In this document: piece after piece, positions 11,760-23,600 of the stretch | Numbering within the stretch: the first letter of the stretch is position 1 | Layout of the letters: every line of letters begins with the position of its first letter | Source: Melastoma dodecandrum | Lineage: Eukaryota; Streptophyta; Magnoliopsida; Myrtales; Melastomataceae | NCBI GenBank assembly: GCA_029817715.1 | Contig: JARUPY010000365.1 | Location: 836,001 to 900,000 of the forward strand | Direction: 5' to 3' | Length of the DNA stretch: 64,000 bases | The notes under the pieces: generated by a model | Databases searched by the model: none | The model's input: the letters and a program-made list of their open reading frames with translations, nothing else | Told to the model about the DNA's origin: nothing | Translations under genes and position numbers: made by a program

Positions 11760-12471
11760 GATAGAAAGAATAGGGTTGGTGGTCACCCTCCCCCTCACCA
11801 TCCATTGTTATACAAATTAGTTTTCTTAATTAATTTAAAGAAATACGTGTCAAACTATCCGTTGAATGTAAATTGGTACTATGATTATGACATAGTCCGT
11901 TGTCATAAAATTATGACTATGATTATGGATTTTGTTATCGGACCGATTCCCTTAAAGAGATATATAATTTAATTATTAAACTTACGAATATTAAATTTAA
12001 AATACATTTATTATCTTTTAATGAGCGTCTTAACAAAGACTGGTTAACAAAATATGGACGTTGTCCAAAGAGGAGGAGGAAGGAAAGGACAGGACAGGAG
12101 TTGATGCAGGCAGGCACGTCCTTTATTTTGTTCATTATTTATTTCCAAAGGGGGGGCACGCCAATTGATGTCGTCCTCGGCAGCTTTTTTTTTTGGGTAT
12201 CAGCAGCATCATCGACCGGACAACAAGTCAAATGTTACCGTTGTGTCAAGTGTTCCTGCAGGAGAAGTTCTGTTCATGGTAAAATAATTTCTATCTATAG
12301 AAAAAAAATAGGAAAAGGAGGGTCTCGAATGAAGTGCCACCGCCATCATCTGATCTGATCTGAACTGATCTGATTGATCTGACCATCACCTAAATCTTAA
12401 TCTTCCCCACCGTGAATTTTATTTGCTGCTGTTGCTACGATGATGGCCCCCCAGGGAACTTTTAACTTAAA
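11760..12471. other. Intergenic between aldehyde oxidase and GH3
   Basis: AT-rich promoter-like sequence of the GH3 gene (11760-12060), followed by the 3' flank of the aldehyde oxidase gene. Near 12345-12380 there is a short imperfect repeat of TGATCTGA. No gene is visible. Confidence 0.4.
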
Positions 12472-15400
12472 TTACATTTTCTTCGTGGCTCTGTGCTTCA
12501 GGTATGCCTCCACCCCATCCATCCCGCATGCCCCCTTCACCACCGGCATCGTCGCCGGCACCCCCACCTCGAACGCCCCCCCGCTCCCTTCTTCCCCCTT
12601 CCACCCCACCACCTGCTTCCTCGCCTCCTTTATTGCCATCCTCGTCGCGCAGTGCACCGACACCGCCAGGAGCAGCGGCGGCTCCCCGGAAGCTGTCGCG
12701 TACCGGAAGGAAGGTAAGGAGACGGACCGATACTTCTCCGAGAGGAAATGATCGAGAATTTACGAACGTGCTGCCACTACCTTTCGAAGAGAGGACGCGA
12801 TGACGGTGACTCCCGCTATTTGTGATCTCGACGTTGAATTGCTTCGGTATGGTATCCAATGTCGGGATCTTGTACGTCCAGGTTCCTTCGGTGATCGCCA
12901 GCCCTTCTTCATTCGTCAGGTACTCCTCCAGCATGAAGAATCCAATCCCCTGGACAAATGCGCCTTCTATCTGCGGATTACCCGCCCAAAAAACACCGAT
13001 TCACCAAGCGCTTGAGTCGGTACAGTTTAACCGGTTTCGATAATGAACGGAATGCTTCCTTCCGTGTCAAGGAACATTAACTGACCTGTCCTAAATCGAC
13101 GGCGGGGTTCAGGCTCTTGCCGCAGTCGTAGATTATATCCGTCCGAAGAATTGTGGTCTCTCCTGTGAGAACATCTATCTCGACCTGCAAGGATTCAACT
13201 ATATGATTGAGATTCGGAACAGCGAGCTTACGAAAGATTAATGCAGAAACTTATGCGATGAAAGAACTCGCCTCGCTTGCGGCAGCACCATAGTTCAGAT
13301 AACGGATAGCGCGGAATTCTGGGATGTAAAAGGAACTCGCCGACATGTTTGTGCTTTGCATATGCGCCTGCATCCGGCAGTGGAAACTTGTAAATTTGGT
13401 AACTTAAAAACACTGCGAAGTTCTAGCGTCATACCTGGAGAATCAATGACTCCCAGTTAATTGAACCGTGATGTTCCTTCAACTTATCCTTCAACGGCGA
13501 CAGTCGTCCAACCAAGACGTCACAGGACATTCGGACCGCCTGACAACTTGCTTCAGATGTTGTGCTCCCTGCAGTGAAGCCTCCCTGGATTAAGCTCAGG
13601 GAATCGGCTTGTACAACCCGTATCTTCTCCAACAGACTGGAGCTGTTTCCGTCGCACACTAACGAACTCAAAGCAAACGCCACCATCTGTTTCACCTTCG
13701 TCCAAAGGCCCTGGCCAATCTCAATCCCTCCGACTTCAACGACTATTGAACCATCCCTTAGGATGCTTACTTTGCCGGGGGTCGCTCGCAACGACACTTC
13801 ATGTACAATGGGTACTCTAGAAATCCCCCTCTTCCTCCAAATATTAACTCGGTTGAACTCTTCAATCATCTCAGTCCTTCGGAGAAAGTTCGCGGTCGAC
13901 CCGAGTTTATCCCAAATGGAAGGAATCGTGTATTCATCGGGATCACCCACTGAATCCTTGTAGAACAAACCAAGGCTGGTTATTGTATGAAGGTTTGCTT
14001 TCCTAACATCATCCGCGTCCAGTGACAGCACGGAAGCAACATGCTCAATGACACTTTCTGCAATGTACGTGCCTTGAACTTCTCCCGGTGCCCTCATCGC
14101 CGACTTACTGGTGTGATTTGTCTTGCATACATTGATATCAAATGACAGGGCTCCCCAGTCGTACTTCTTAAGGGTTGCGATGAAGTTCTGAGGTATTATT
14201 GCACTCACGTCAGGCGAGATTCCCGCATTTATCAGGACCTCGATCCTTAAGGCCGTGATTTTACCGCCAGTCTTGAAACCGACACTGTAGGTTACCTTCA
14301 TGGGATGTCTTCCTCCTGCCATTATCATGTCTGTCTTACGGCTGAGGTATGTCCTTACAGGACGACGCAGGATATGAGCGGCGAGGGCGCATGCTGTAGA
14401 AACCTAAAAAAAAAACATGTTATGTCAGCTGCAGGGCGACATCGAACAAATTCAAGTGGATGGCAAAATGGCCAACCGGCATAGCCCGTACGGCCTTTCC
14501 ACCGAAACCTCCTCCAACCCTTCTTGAAATAACACGAACGTTGTGTCCCCGAACTCCGAGGCACTTCGCTATGGTATCGTGGGCATATTCTGGGCATTGG
14601 CTTGAACTGTAAACAACCATGCAGTTATCTTCATCTGGGACGGCGAGAGCCGTCTGGTTCTCCATGTAGAAGTAGTATTGTGAACCGAGTCCGATCTACA
14701 ACAACCAAAGACAGAAACATACTCAAAGAAAATTTCGGTGAATAGCACGATCTTTCTAGACCAACAGAAAGATTTTCAGTGTTTTAGTACCTTGGCGGAG
14801 AGAATCTTGTGTTCTGCTTCGTCCATTCCCTTTGATACATCTCCGACTTCCTCCGGCTGCAAAAAGGGAGGAACGTCAAAGAAGCTGGACTTTTCGACAG
14901 CCTCCTCCACTGTGAGGATTGGTGGATCCAAGTTATCCGTATCATATTCGATCACGGAGGATTCTGCAGCCATGTTTGCGTGCCTTTGAGAATCTGCAAC
15001 CTATGAAATTCAGAAATGGAGCACATCTGCTTTAGTTTATAATGTTAGCCACCACTGCTAGAACTAGTTCGAAGAGTGAAACGGAAACTTCATTACCACA
15101 AAGCCAACTCGCTCTCCAGCAAAACGGGTGAGCTCGTCAGCGAACAAAGTCTCCTGGCCTAATATGGTCAGCGATCCAATATTTTCTCCGCCCTCCGGAA
15201 TATCCTTAAAAGTGATTAGTGCAGTGACCGAGCTGGACGCTATGTTAGATGATAACATGATGCCCTTTATGCGAGCGAGTGGCTTCGTGCTGTATACAAA
15301 AGCTCCATAGAGGCAACTCGGTGGAGCCGGAATATCGTCCACATAGACAGCTTCACCGGAGGCTTGAATGGCCGCTTCAGATTTCTTGATGGGCTTGCCG

Positions 15401-17387
15401 ACAGGAAAATGTTCATTATTCACTTCAACGATCTGACGAGATGATGACAGTAAAGCAGGATTCCGACGTTGAAATCCATTTTCTCCATCTGTGTCCTCAG
15501 ACGAGAAACACACTTGGCCATCCAGGCAGACATTCGGAACTTGATCAGGGAAATCAAGCAGTCGACCGAAAAACTTGAACAGATAGCTGACAGCCAAGCT
15601 AATCCGGTATTCATGATGTGCCGTGCCATCTGCTGGAATAATAGTCATCCTAACAGCTTCCATTGCCTTCATCAACAGGCTCGGGCTAAGAACTTTTCCG
15701 TTCATTGTTTCCTCGACCTTTCTAGCTCTGATTGAGTGTTTTGTCCCATAAGCACCGAAGGCAAGCCGACATCTTTTTATAACAACGCCATTCAGCATCT
15801 CCGAGGAACTAACATCAGCCATGAATGCCGCATTCAAGTATGGCAGCGCATTCCCAAGCGGTCGTGGTGCCGCTCTATAAGTATCAAACAGTAGGACATC
15901 CCTCGCTTTTGGTTCGAGGTTCCTGCTAATTTCTGGAAACGGGATGGTAACATTTACAAGTATGCTTCTGCTATCTAAAGGATCCATTCCCAGGAATCGC
16001 TCGAGGGAAACACTCTCCTGCCCCGTTTTGCTCAGTATAGTCACCCCCGAGTCAGCTGCAAGGAGTACGGTCACAATATCAGACGGGAAGCCGAGCCTTT
16101 GTGCCATCACTATGTTTCCACCTATACTAGCAGCGTTCCTGACGAACCGACTTGCGACTTTCTCCAAGTGATCAGCGATTTTCCCAAATGTCACCATCAG
16201 TTCTTTTGATTTCCCTGCACTTTCTTCCCTCAATGCTTCTATCGCCTTTGAAATACTCACGGCCGCACCGATTTCGATTCCCTTCTCATCCTTTCTGATA
16301 AGCGAGAGTGCTGAGACATATCTCAGGTCGATATACTTTTCTGTGGTTCGCATGTCCTTGTAATACCCTGCACCTGTGTTACCTAAAACTAGTTTCGGAA
16401 TAGCTTCCTTGTCGTTTACGTTAACTTCCAACAGCGATTGAACCTCCCGGATCGTAACAGGAGTATACCAACTGAATCTCTTCTCGTCCACCACCTTGGA
16501 AGACTTCATCCTCTCTTTCAAGAATTCAGGAAACATGCTCATCCCATTACTCCGACGAAAAGGAGGCATCTTGCCGATCTTTTCCTCGCTACCATTTGAC
16601 TTTTCCCAGAAGGAATTGAGTCCCAGATCCTCCATATCGACATCCGCCGCGAAACTCTTGCAGGCATCCGCGATGGGTCGATACCCTGTACACCTGCAGA
16701 GGTTCCCTGCGACTGCTCTCTCTGCCTCCGAGGCGGTGAGCTTCGAGAACCCCTGGGGCGGTTCAGGCCGCTCAGCTTTCTCGGCGTTAACAAGAGACGA
16801 ATAGAATGACATGCACATGCCGGGAGTACAGAAACCGCACTGCGAGGCGTGAAAGCCTGAGAACCGCTGATGGATAGGGTGGAACCCGTCCCTGCTGTTC
16901 CCGAGGCCTTCCGTGGTCGTGACCGAGCATCCATTCACACTGCCCAGCAAGGTCAGACACGAAGTCACACTGTAATCCTCGACTCGATCGAGCTTTGCAT
17001 CATACCTCGACAATAAAACAACACAGGCGCCGCACCCCCCTGCATCAGCAGAAAAGTCCAGATGACAGACACCAGAATCCGATCGCCAGAGATCAAATTG
17101 TAGAGACAGAAGAGAGAAACACATAATCAACTGATGATTGAATTACGAATAACAAGAACACACGGGGTGGGTAGGGAAATTGGCTATGGAGGAGATTTGA
17201 CTTCACCTTCACCGCAGCCGAGCTTGACGCTCTTGAAAGGGGTATTGAGGCGGAGGAAGTCGAGGAGGGTGGTGGAAGGGTGGTCAACCTCCGACAACTC
17301 GAAGCTCTGGCCATTGACAGCAAGCACAAGGTTTCCCTTTCTGCTCCCACCGCTGGCTCCACTTTCGTCCATCCACTCCTCCATCAT
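12472..17387 (-). CDS. AAO: Aldehyde oxidase (molybdenum hydroxylase, AAO family)
   Basis: Oxidises aldehydes to acids; plant members make indole-acetic acid or abscisic acid from their aldehydes. Nine exons in phase: 17387-17207, 17039-15097, 15000-14791, 14695-14477, 14403-13435, 13367-13272, 13184-13086, 12970-12781 and 12692-12472, about 1375 residues, normal for the family. Domain order: first [2Fe-2S] cluster (LGCGEGGCGAC, near residue 60), second cluster (CGFCTPGM, then CRCTGYRP), FAD-binding domain ([10 protein letters not shown]), then the molybdenum domain with [16 protein letters not shown] and the catalytic Glu in [10 protein letters not shown] (about residue 1307). The intron after exon 6 has a GC donor (13271-13270). 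The start is the first of two Met codons (MMEEW). No frameshift or stop was seen. Which family member it is cannot be told by eye. CNX1, needed to load its cofactor, lies 3.3 kb away. Confidence 0.95.
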
Positions 17388-18131
17388 GATGATGATAATA
17401 ATAATAGTAGTAGTAACAATCCCAACCCCACCTTACCTTCTTAAACTTTGAATCTATCCTCACCTTCTGACAAAACCAAACTAGTCAATGATTGGTGGGG
17501 GTTGTCCTTATTATTTGCATCAGTGGCCGTTGACTCCTGCAAGAGAGTTATCTGAATAAAAAAAAAAAAAAATAACTTTGGAATTTTATATGTAATAAAA
17601 ATTCGATCTTTGACTTAAAAAAAAACACTTTTAAAATGACAACTGACAAATAATATCGATATTTTCACCGATTGAAAAATTTTAGTAATAAAGGTGAAGG
17701 AAAACTCACATCATCGGGTAGCTTTGGTTGATCAGAAAGTAAATAAAAAAATAGAATAAAAAGTTTAGAAAAATCCCCAAAAAAGCGAACTTTCTCAGTT
17801 CTCTCGTACCATATAATTAAAATAATATGGAGAGCATCTTCACATACTAACGAAGGTGACGGACGGCCAACAAGGAAGTGAGATTCTTTTACATTCTGGT
17901 ACTTCTTGTCCGGAAACCAAAAAAACTGTAAGGCATCTCCGTTTGGGTGCTTCTATTAGCTTGAAGATGACGCAAAGCATAACTTCAATAACATGAACAA
18001 ATCAAGAATAACCAGATTGAAAGGAAAACATTAAACATAACCTCACAATCAATCCCACCCCACCCCACCCAAACATCAGCATAAATAGTCATCTCTGATT
18101 CAGACGTCCGATAACGAACCGAGGCGGTCGC
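17388..18131. other. Divergent promoter region, aldehyde oxidase / HSP20-like
   Basis: About 740 bases between two divergent start codons. There is an ATGATGATGATAATAATAATAGTAG microsatellite-like stretch next to the aldehyde oxidase start (17383-17412), then AT-rich sequence with A-runs. I could not assign discrete regulatory sites. Confidence 0.45.
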
Positions 18132-19154
18132 ATGGCTTCTGCAGCTAACCCACCGAACCGGGTCTATGACGACTTCGATCCCACTTTCGAGTGGGCAAAA
18201 GAGGAAGGAGCCGACACCCTCCTCCTCTTCCTCCCTGGTAAGAGCAGTTCCCTTCCCCATCCTTTGTCTACGAATGCCTGAAAAATTGATTACATGCCAA
18301 TCGTCCGCAGTGCAGGCTTCAGGAAGGAACAGTTGAAGGTTCAGATAACATCGGTGGGGAATCTGAGGGTCACAGGCGAAAGGCAAGTCAGAGATAACAG
18401 ATGGAGCCGTTTCCGCAAGGAAATGCCGATCAAACCGAACTACGACAGCAAGAAGATCACTGCAAAGTATGAAAATGGGATTCTTTACGTGAAGCACCCG
18501 AAGACGATCGCCCCGGTGCCGACAGAGCCCCGTAAAGATGCGAAACCAGCAGCAGAGCCATCCCAACCTCCGATGGTGACAACTCCGGTGGCTCCGCAGG
18601 AGCAGAGGCAAAAGGAAGCGATGGAGCCGCCCAAGCCACCGAAGGCACCCGTCAAGAAGCCGGAGGAAGGCGAGAAACCAAAGGAAAAGACTCCTGAAAT
18701 TAAGGAGGAAGCTACCAGCATGAAACCGAGAAATGAAAGGGAAAATGCGGGAACGGTAGCCGACGAAAGGAAGATGAAGGACCCAAATGCAGCGGATAAG
18801 AAAAAACCTGATGCTGGCAATTTCACCGAGGCCAATTTGCCGCAGAAGGCCGGAACGTCAACTGCCAGGGACGGTTCTGAGAAAAAAAGGGATAAGAAAC
18901 CTGATGACTCTGGAGCTGGTGATCGGAAGAAGGAAGAACTCGTGCCTCCTTACTCTCGCTTGAACCAGGTTCCACAACCAACAAACTACAAGCAAGCTAT
19001 CGGAGACTTCATGGTGAATCTGAAGAAGCCACGGAACTTGATAACAACCGTAGCAGCTGTCCTACTGGTTGTCGTCATTGGCTTATCTGTCAAAACTGCA
19101 ATCAAGTCACTTGGGCAACCGCAAACGAGCAGACCAGAAAACACAGAACTGTGA
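18132..19154 (+). CDS. RTM2-like HSP20-domain protein with C-terminal membrane anchor
   Basis: Two exons, 18132-18237 and 18316-19154, give 314 residues. Residues 10-105 form an alpha-crystallin/HSP20 domain (VYDDFDPTFEW, then FRKEQLKVQI, ENGILYVKHPK). A long Lys/Glu/Pro-rich disordered middle follows (about 110-275), then a single hydrophobic segment near the C-terminus (TTVAAVLLVVVIGLSV) that would anchor it in a membrane. This is the layout of RESTRICTED TEV MOVEMENT 2 and its many plant relatives, most of unknown function; some limit long-distance movement of plant viruses in phloem. The acceptor was chosen so that Gly is split over the junction; a nearer AG at 18310 would shift the frame. 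Confidence 0.88.
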
Positions 19155-19944
19155 GGTCATATCTATCCTTCAAAGGGTCAGACGAAACTAGTCCATTTAC
19201 TTTACTACATCCTTGAAATCAAATCACAATGTAAATTCAAGTGAATGAAATGAATAATGAGAAGATGAGAGCTTTGAACCATTTATGTCTGCATTGTTGG
19301 ACAATCTGACCAAGTGGTGAGTCCTGAACATCAGAAGGCTGTTAGAGTTGTTATGCCGTACAACAACGTTGTATATAAGAACACTCGAATACACCTGAAT
19401 CAATTGAATCATTGAGTGGAAATTCTTCTAACAACTTTTTTCTTTTTCTCTCTTCTTCTTCTTCCTCCTGGGTCTTCTTCTTCTTCTTTCTCCATCTGCT
19501 ATCACTCTGTACTGCACTTCTTATTTCTGGTCTTCTGCTGCTTGGATTCTAAGCTCTTCATGCATCAACTATTCTCCTTCTTCAAGGCTCCCAGAGAAAC
19601 AGCGAGATTTCCTAGCTTGATAAACAGCCACAGCCTTCCTCTGGATGCATTTCATTGTTCTCAATACGGGCAACTTTTACAACTAGACAGAATCTGGTCA
19701 CCCTTGCAGCCGCATGTAATATATATAGCAATCAAGATAATATCATTGTCAGCTGAGAAAAGCCAAGTATCTCGGTATGATAATGCATAACGATACTAGA
19801 TATCGAACATGTTTACGGCATGGAATTCATGCACGTTTCTATTAACAGCAACCTGAGCAAAAGTAAGCGTGCGTCAATCAGCTAGAACTTGCTGCAATCC
19901 GATCAGTAGAAACACAATCAAAATGGAGATCTTGGTCTTCTGCA
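19155..19944. other. 3' flank of HSP20-like gene, intergenic
   Basis: Begins with the 3' untranslated region of the HSP20-like gene. A pyrimidine-rich CTT-type tract lies at 19430-19495. No gene recognised; the open frame across the CTT tract is low-complexity. Confidence 0.4.
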
Positions 19945-20440
19945 GACCAGTAACAGATGTTAAATTTCTTCGAAGTAGCTTGGCTGCAGCTACCATGTTG
20001 CTCAGGGCATGCTTAACCTAGGAGTACTTACAGATCTTGAGGCCACAATTAGGGTTTATCCAAAGGATGTTGCCGTTAAAGACTGAAAACATCTTGCCAA
20101 TCCTGTCACCAATTTCATCTATTGACGGGAGGCGAATGTATGTCGTACCCGCCTGGACTGATGCCAGCACCATATTTCATTCCATTACAAAAAACAGACG
20201 GCAGAACCCGACCTCTCCACCGCTCCAGCCGTGTCTCTCCGGCCCGGCACGGAGCCATAGCTGTCTCTGGGAATGCACTTGTTGCCGGCAGTAGTTATCT
20301 TCTTCCAAACAGAGGCCCTCAAATCGGCCGCCACATTCTGCAACTCGTCCCAGTACGACTCCAGAGCGAACTTCAGCTCTCTGTCCGGGCCTATCTCAAA
20401 ATCCCATCGCCCAATACACGAAAAATCGACCAACCGATTG
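19945..20440 (-). pseudogene. Collapsed cobalamin-independent methionine synthase (MetE/MS) relic
   Basis: Reading the minus strand from about 20433, the N-terminal domain of plant methionine synthase is recognisable: [16 protein letters not shown], then [14 protein letters not shown] and GNKCIP. After a frame change comes [10 protein letters not shown]. At about 20187 the sequence jumps directly to the extreme C-terminal domain: [20 protein letters not shown], then after another frame change [19 protein letters not shown] and WINPNCGLK. An in-frame TAG follows, then VKHALSNMVAAAKLLRR. Roughly 600 residues of the middle, including the metal and substrate sites, are missing. With several frameshifts and a stop it cannot make enzyme. 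It sits between the HSP20-like gene and CNX1, exactly where Arabidopsis has its third methionine synthase gene (from memory, At5g20980), so it is probably that locus in decay, not a transposed copy. Confidence 0.82.
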
Positions 20441-20648
20441 GATACAAATCGATCGAGTTCTCGACAACAACCGTAAAAAGATAAAAGCAGCTGAATATTT
20501 TACTCTGATTAATAATTCAAGGACTCGGTATTTGTCTCCCCCGTTGCTCTGCCACATTATTAGAAAGCAGCTCCAGCTTTTCTTCATACAATTTCCACAA
20601 AGGTTCAATTCTTTCGCGCGGGCCATGGCGTTGCGCATTCAGACCCCA

Positions 20649-23600
20649 TTAATGGTGGGAGCAACCACAGCCGGGCTCTGTGTCCCCTCCAGAAGCCAAC
20701 TTATAGCTCCATCCCCATGTGTCGGACAGTGCCGTCTCCGCGTGAGGCACGTGGCGGGGGTGCTTCTCTCGCTTGTCGCCTTTGATCTGCCTCAGCGCGT
20801 GCTTCAGTGCGGGAAGCAAGGCCTCCATGCATTCGGAGGTGGCATTCGGGTTCCCTGGCATGTTTATTATCTGCAATCAATCATGGAGGTTCAAGTATGG
20901 TCCATGTCTTCCCTTTTTTTTTCTCCGATTAATAGCCTTTGATGGGAGATCGATGTGATTACCAATGAAGATCCTCTGATTCCAGCAGCAGCACGAGAGA
21001 GCATGGCAAATGGTGTGACCTAGGCAAATCAAAGAGACGGAGAAAAATCCATCAGTCAAACCATTGTCCGGAACGTATCTGCAGATAAAGGAGGAGATCG
21101 TTACCTTCAGACTCTCTTGAGTCATCACGAAGAGTAAGCCTGGGGTTTCCTTCTCTATTAGCTGCTTTGTTGCTTCAGGAGTCACATCCCTTGGGGTACA
21201 GCCAGTGCCACCTTCAACAAAAACCACATAGCAGTGAGAACTTTGATCCAGAGGCATAGTTTTTGGAAAAAACTGGAACTAACCAAGGGTAAGGATGAGA
21301 TCCATCTTGTCGACATCACTCCATCGCCGAATGACGTCCTTTATCTTTTCCACGTCGTCAGGGACCACAGCAGTTGCAGTAACGCTAGCTCCCCCTAACC
21401 TTTCCGATGAGGAATTTATCACCGCAACAGCCGCTGGACCACTGGTGGTTAAACCAAGGATGTTAGAGAAGTACCCTATTCAGGATTAGGAAAAAGAATA
21501 CAAAAATGACTCCCGTTTGCAGTTCTGAAAAGAAAACATGCCCTCTATCATATAAAAAGAATAACAAGCTTATAATCCACTTTGGGATTATAACAGAAAT
21601 GTTGCAACGGCCAATTGTACGTCCCTGGTCATTCTCCAGCAGGGAGCAATATCAGCTCGGCTCTTTTTGGTTTGGCATCCACTAAGTGACCTCATCAAAA
21701 TAACGATCTGATGAGGAGTATCAAGATGCATACAGCACAATTGAAGGAATGCAAAAGGGTTGAACTTAAGATGATGACTAGTAAAGCATTAGACAGTTTG
21801 TCGGAAGAGTTTATCATTATGCAGAAACGAGACGAGAGTATACTACCTTCGGTCCGGCCCAGCTCCTGATGCCACAGTGTCACTCACAGTCAATATCGCA
21901 ACCTTATGCGCGGTAACTTGATTTCTGTTAGCTCCATCTTGCGATTCACTGGACTGCTTTTGTTGTGCTGGATCTCTTGATGAAAGGCTTGCCATGTTGG
22001 CTGCGACTCTGAAGTCAGATATCACAATGGCCGAGACACGAGAGCCAGTAAGTATCACTTCGCCTGTTGCTGGCAGTACTAGCAATGCATTCGCAGATTT
22101 CATGCTCAGCAGGCGGCTGCTCATCTGATGGCCGGTGCTCTCCGCAACAAAACTTAAGAAAATGGGCAAGTATTCAATGACATTTATGAAAATTTAAGAT
22201 TCAAATGAAGGGTTGAGATTCAGATTCTCGCAATGAGAAGTTCTGAGAGGCACGGATAGATAACACCGCATTCACAACAGTTCAGTGAACTGACTTACCC
22301 TGGGCTACCAGATCCATCATTCTCAAGCCACCTGATAATAGAGCGATGATACTCTGGCCGAGAGGGATCAGTTCTAATGGATTGCTGCAAACGGGCCTGA
22401 ACTCTGTAAAGACCCATAGACCACAAAAAACTATGATTATACCACAAATATCAGTCTCCTGTCAAATTGTTTAAGTTTAGGTTAACAACATCACCAAATA
22501 AGCAACCTCGGGAGATGAGGACCAATCCATCCAGCAAGATGTCGAATGGCTGGAAGGACGAAGATGTGGAAGCCAACAAGACAACTAACTGGATTTCCAG
22601 GGAGGCCAAAAGCAAGGACTTGCTCTGGCTGCATGCTGCCCGCAGAATTTGCACTTACCTCGGCAAAAGTCAGAGGCTTTCCTGGTTTCATGTTGACCTG
22701 AAAATGATTATCTCAACTGAAGTTTATTTGTAGTTGCCTACTCGAGAATGTGACAATGGATGATCAAGCATCAAATATTCATCAATTACCCATCAATTGA
22801 TGGTATGCCAAACAAATTTTGATGCTTTTCCAATAATTAACTCAGTAACACGAATTAACTGGAATAATTCTGCACTTCACATTGTCTACCTTACTGAAAA
22901 ACACTTTTCCACATTTCCCAAGTACTGGCTTCACAAAGTCCTTGTCCCCCATGGAAACACCACCAGAAGTAAGAAGGATATTGATTCCGGAAGCAAATGC
23001 GCTTCTGATGATCCTTTCGATTTCTTCTTCATCATCTGGAGCAATTCCAAGATCAACAACCTTGCATTGATGCTGTACAGCGGCCGCCAGTAACATTGCA
23101 CGATTGGAGTCTCGAATCTGTTCAAAATTTAATAGTATTAACATGCAACTCTCCTGCAGACCAGCTGTGATCACAATGTTCAAACAGATCACAGGCATCC
23201 TTCAGAAAACGAAAATAAAAACATTCAAAAACATTGACCATTTAACATACCAATAATACCAATCTAAAAACTGACTTCAGAGATGAGGAAGCAGCCCAAA
23301 ATTCATGAAAATTTTGGAAAACAACTCAAACGACAAGAACCTGGCCTCGATTCAGTAACTTGGTAGTTGGTTCAACAAGCTCATCTCCAGTTGAAAGCAA
23401 CGCAACAATTGGAGTGGGATACACCTGGATATATCATATTAGCAGAGAATTCAGCAATCCGTGCGAGTTTATCTGTTGTATGTGAGTATGCCCGAGAAGG
23501 AAGAGCATCAGAGAGAGATTACCACATACATTCACCGTGGTGACCCCAACGGTCGCAAGCAAGCCTATTTCTGAAGCACCAATCCTTTCTCCAGCTTTTA

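Noticed and set aside
12493..12803. Pro-rich and His-rich plus-strand frames near the end of aldehyde oxidase
   Set aside because: They are antisense shadows of the last two aldehyde oxidase exons.
18294..18315. Start of the HSP20-like gene at MPIVRSAG inside the second exon
   Set aside because: A first exon at 18132-18237 supplies MASAANPPNRVYDDFDP and splices in phase, giving the full HSP20 domain.
19416..19790. Ser/Leu/Phe-rich plus-strand frame of 124 codons
   Set aside because: The first half is translation of a CTT/TTC simple-sequence tract and no conserved motif follows.
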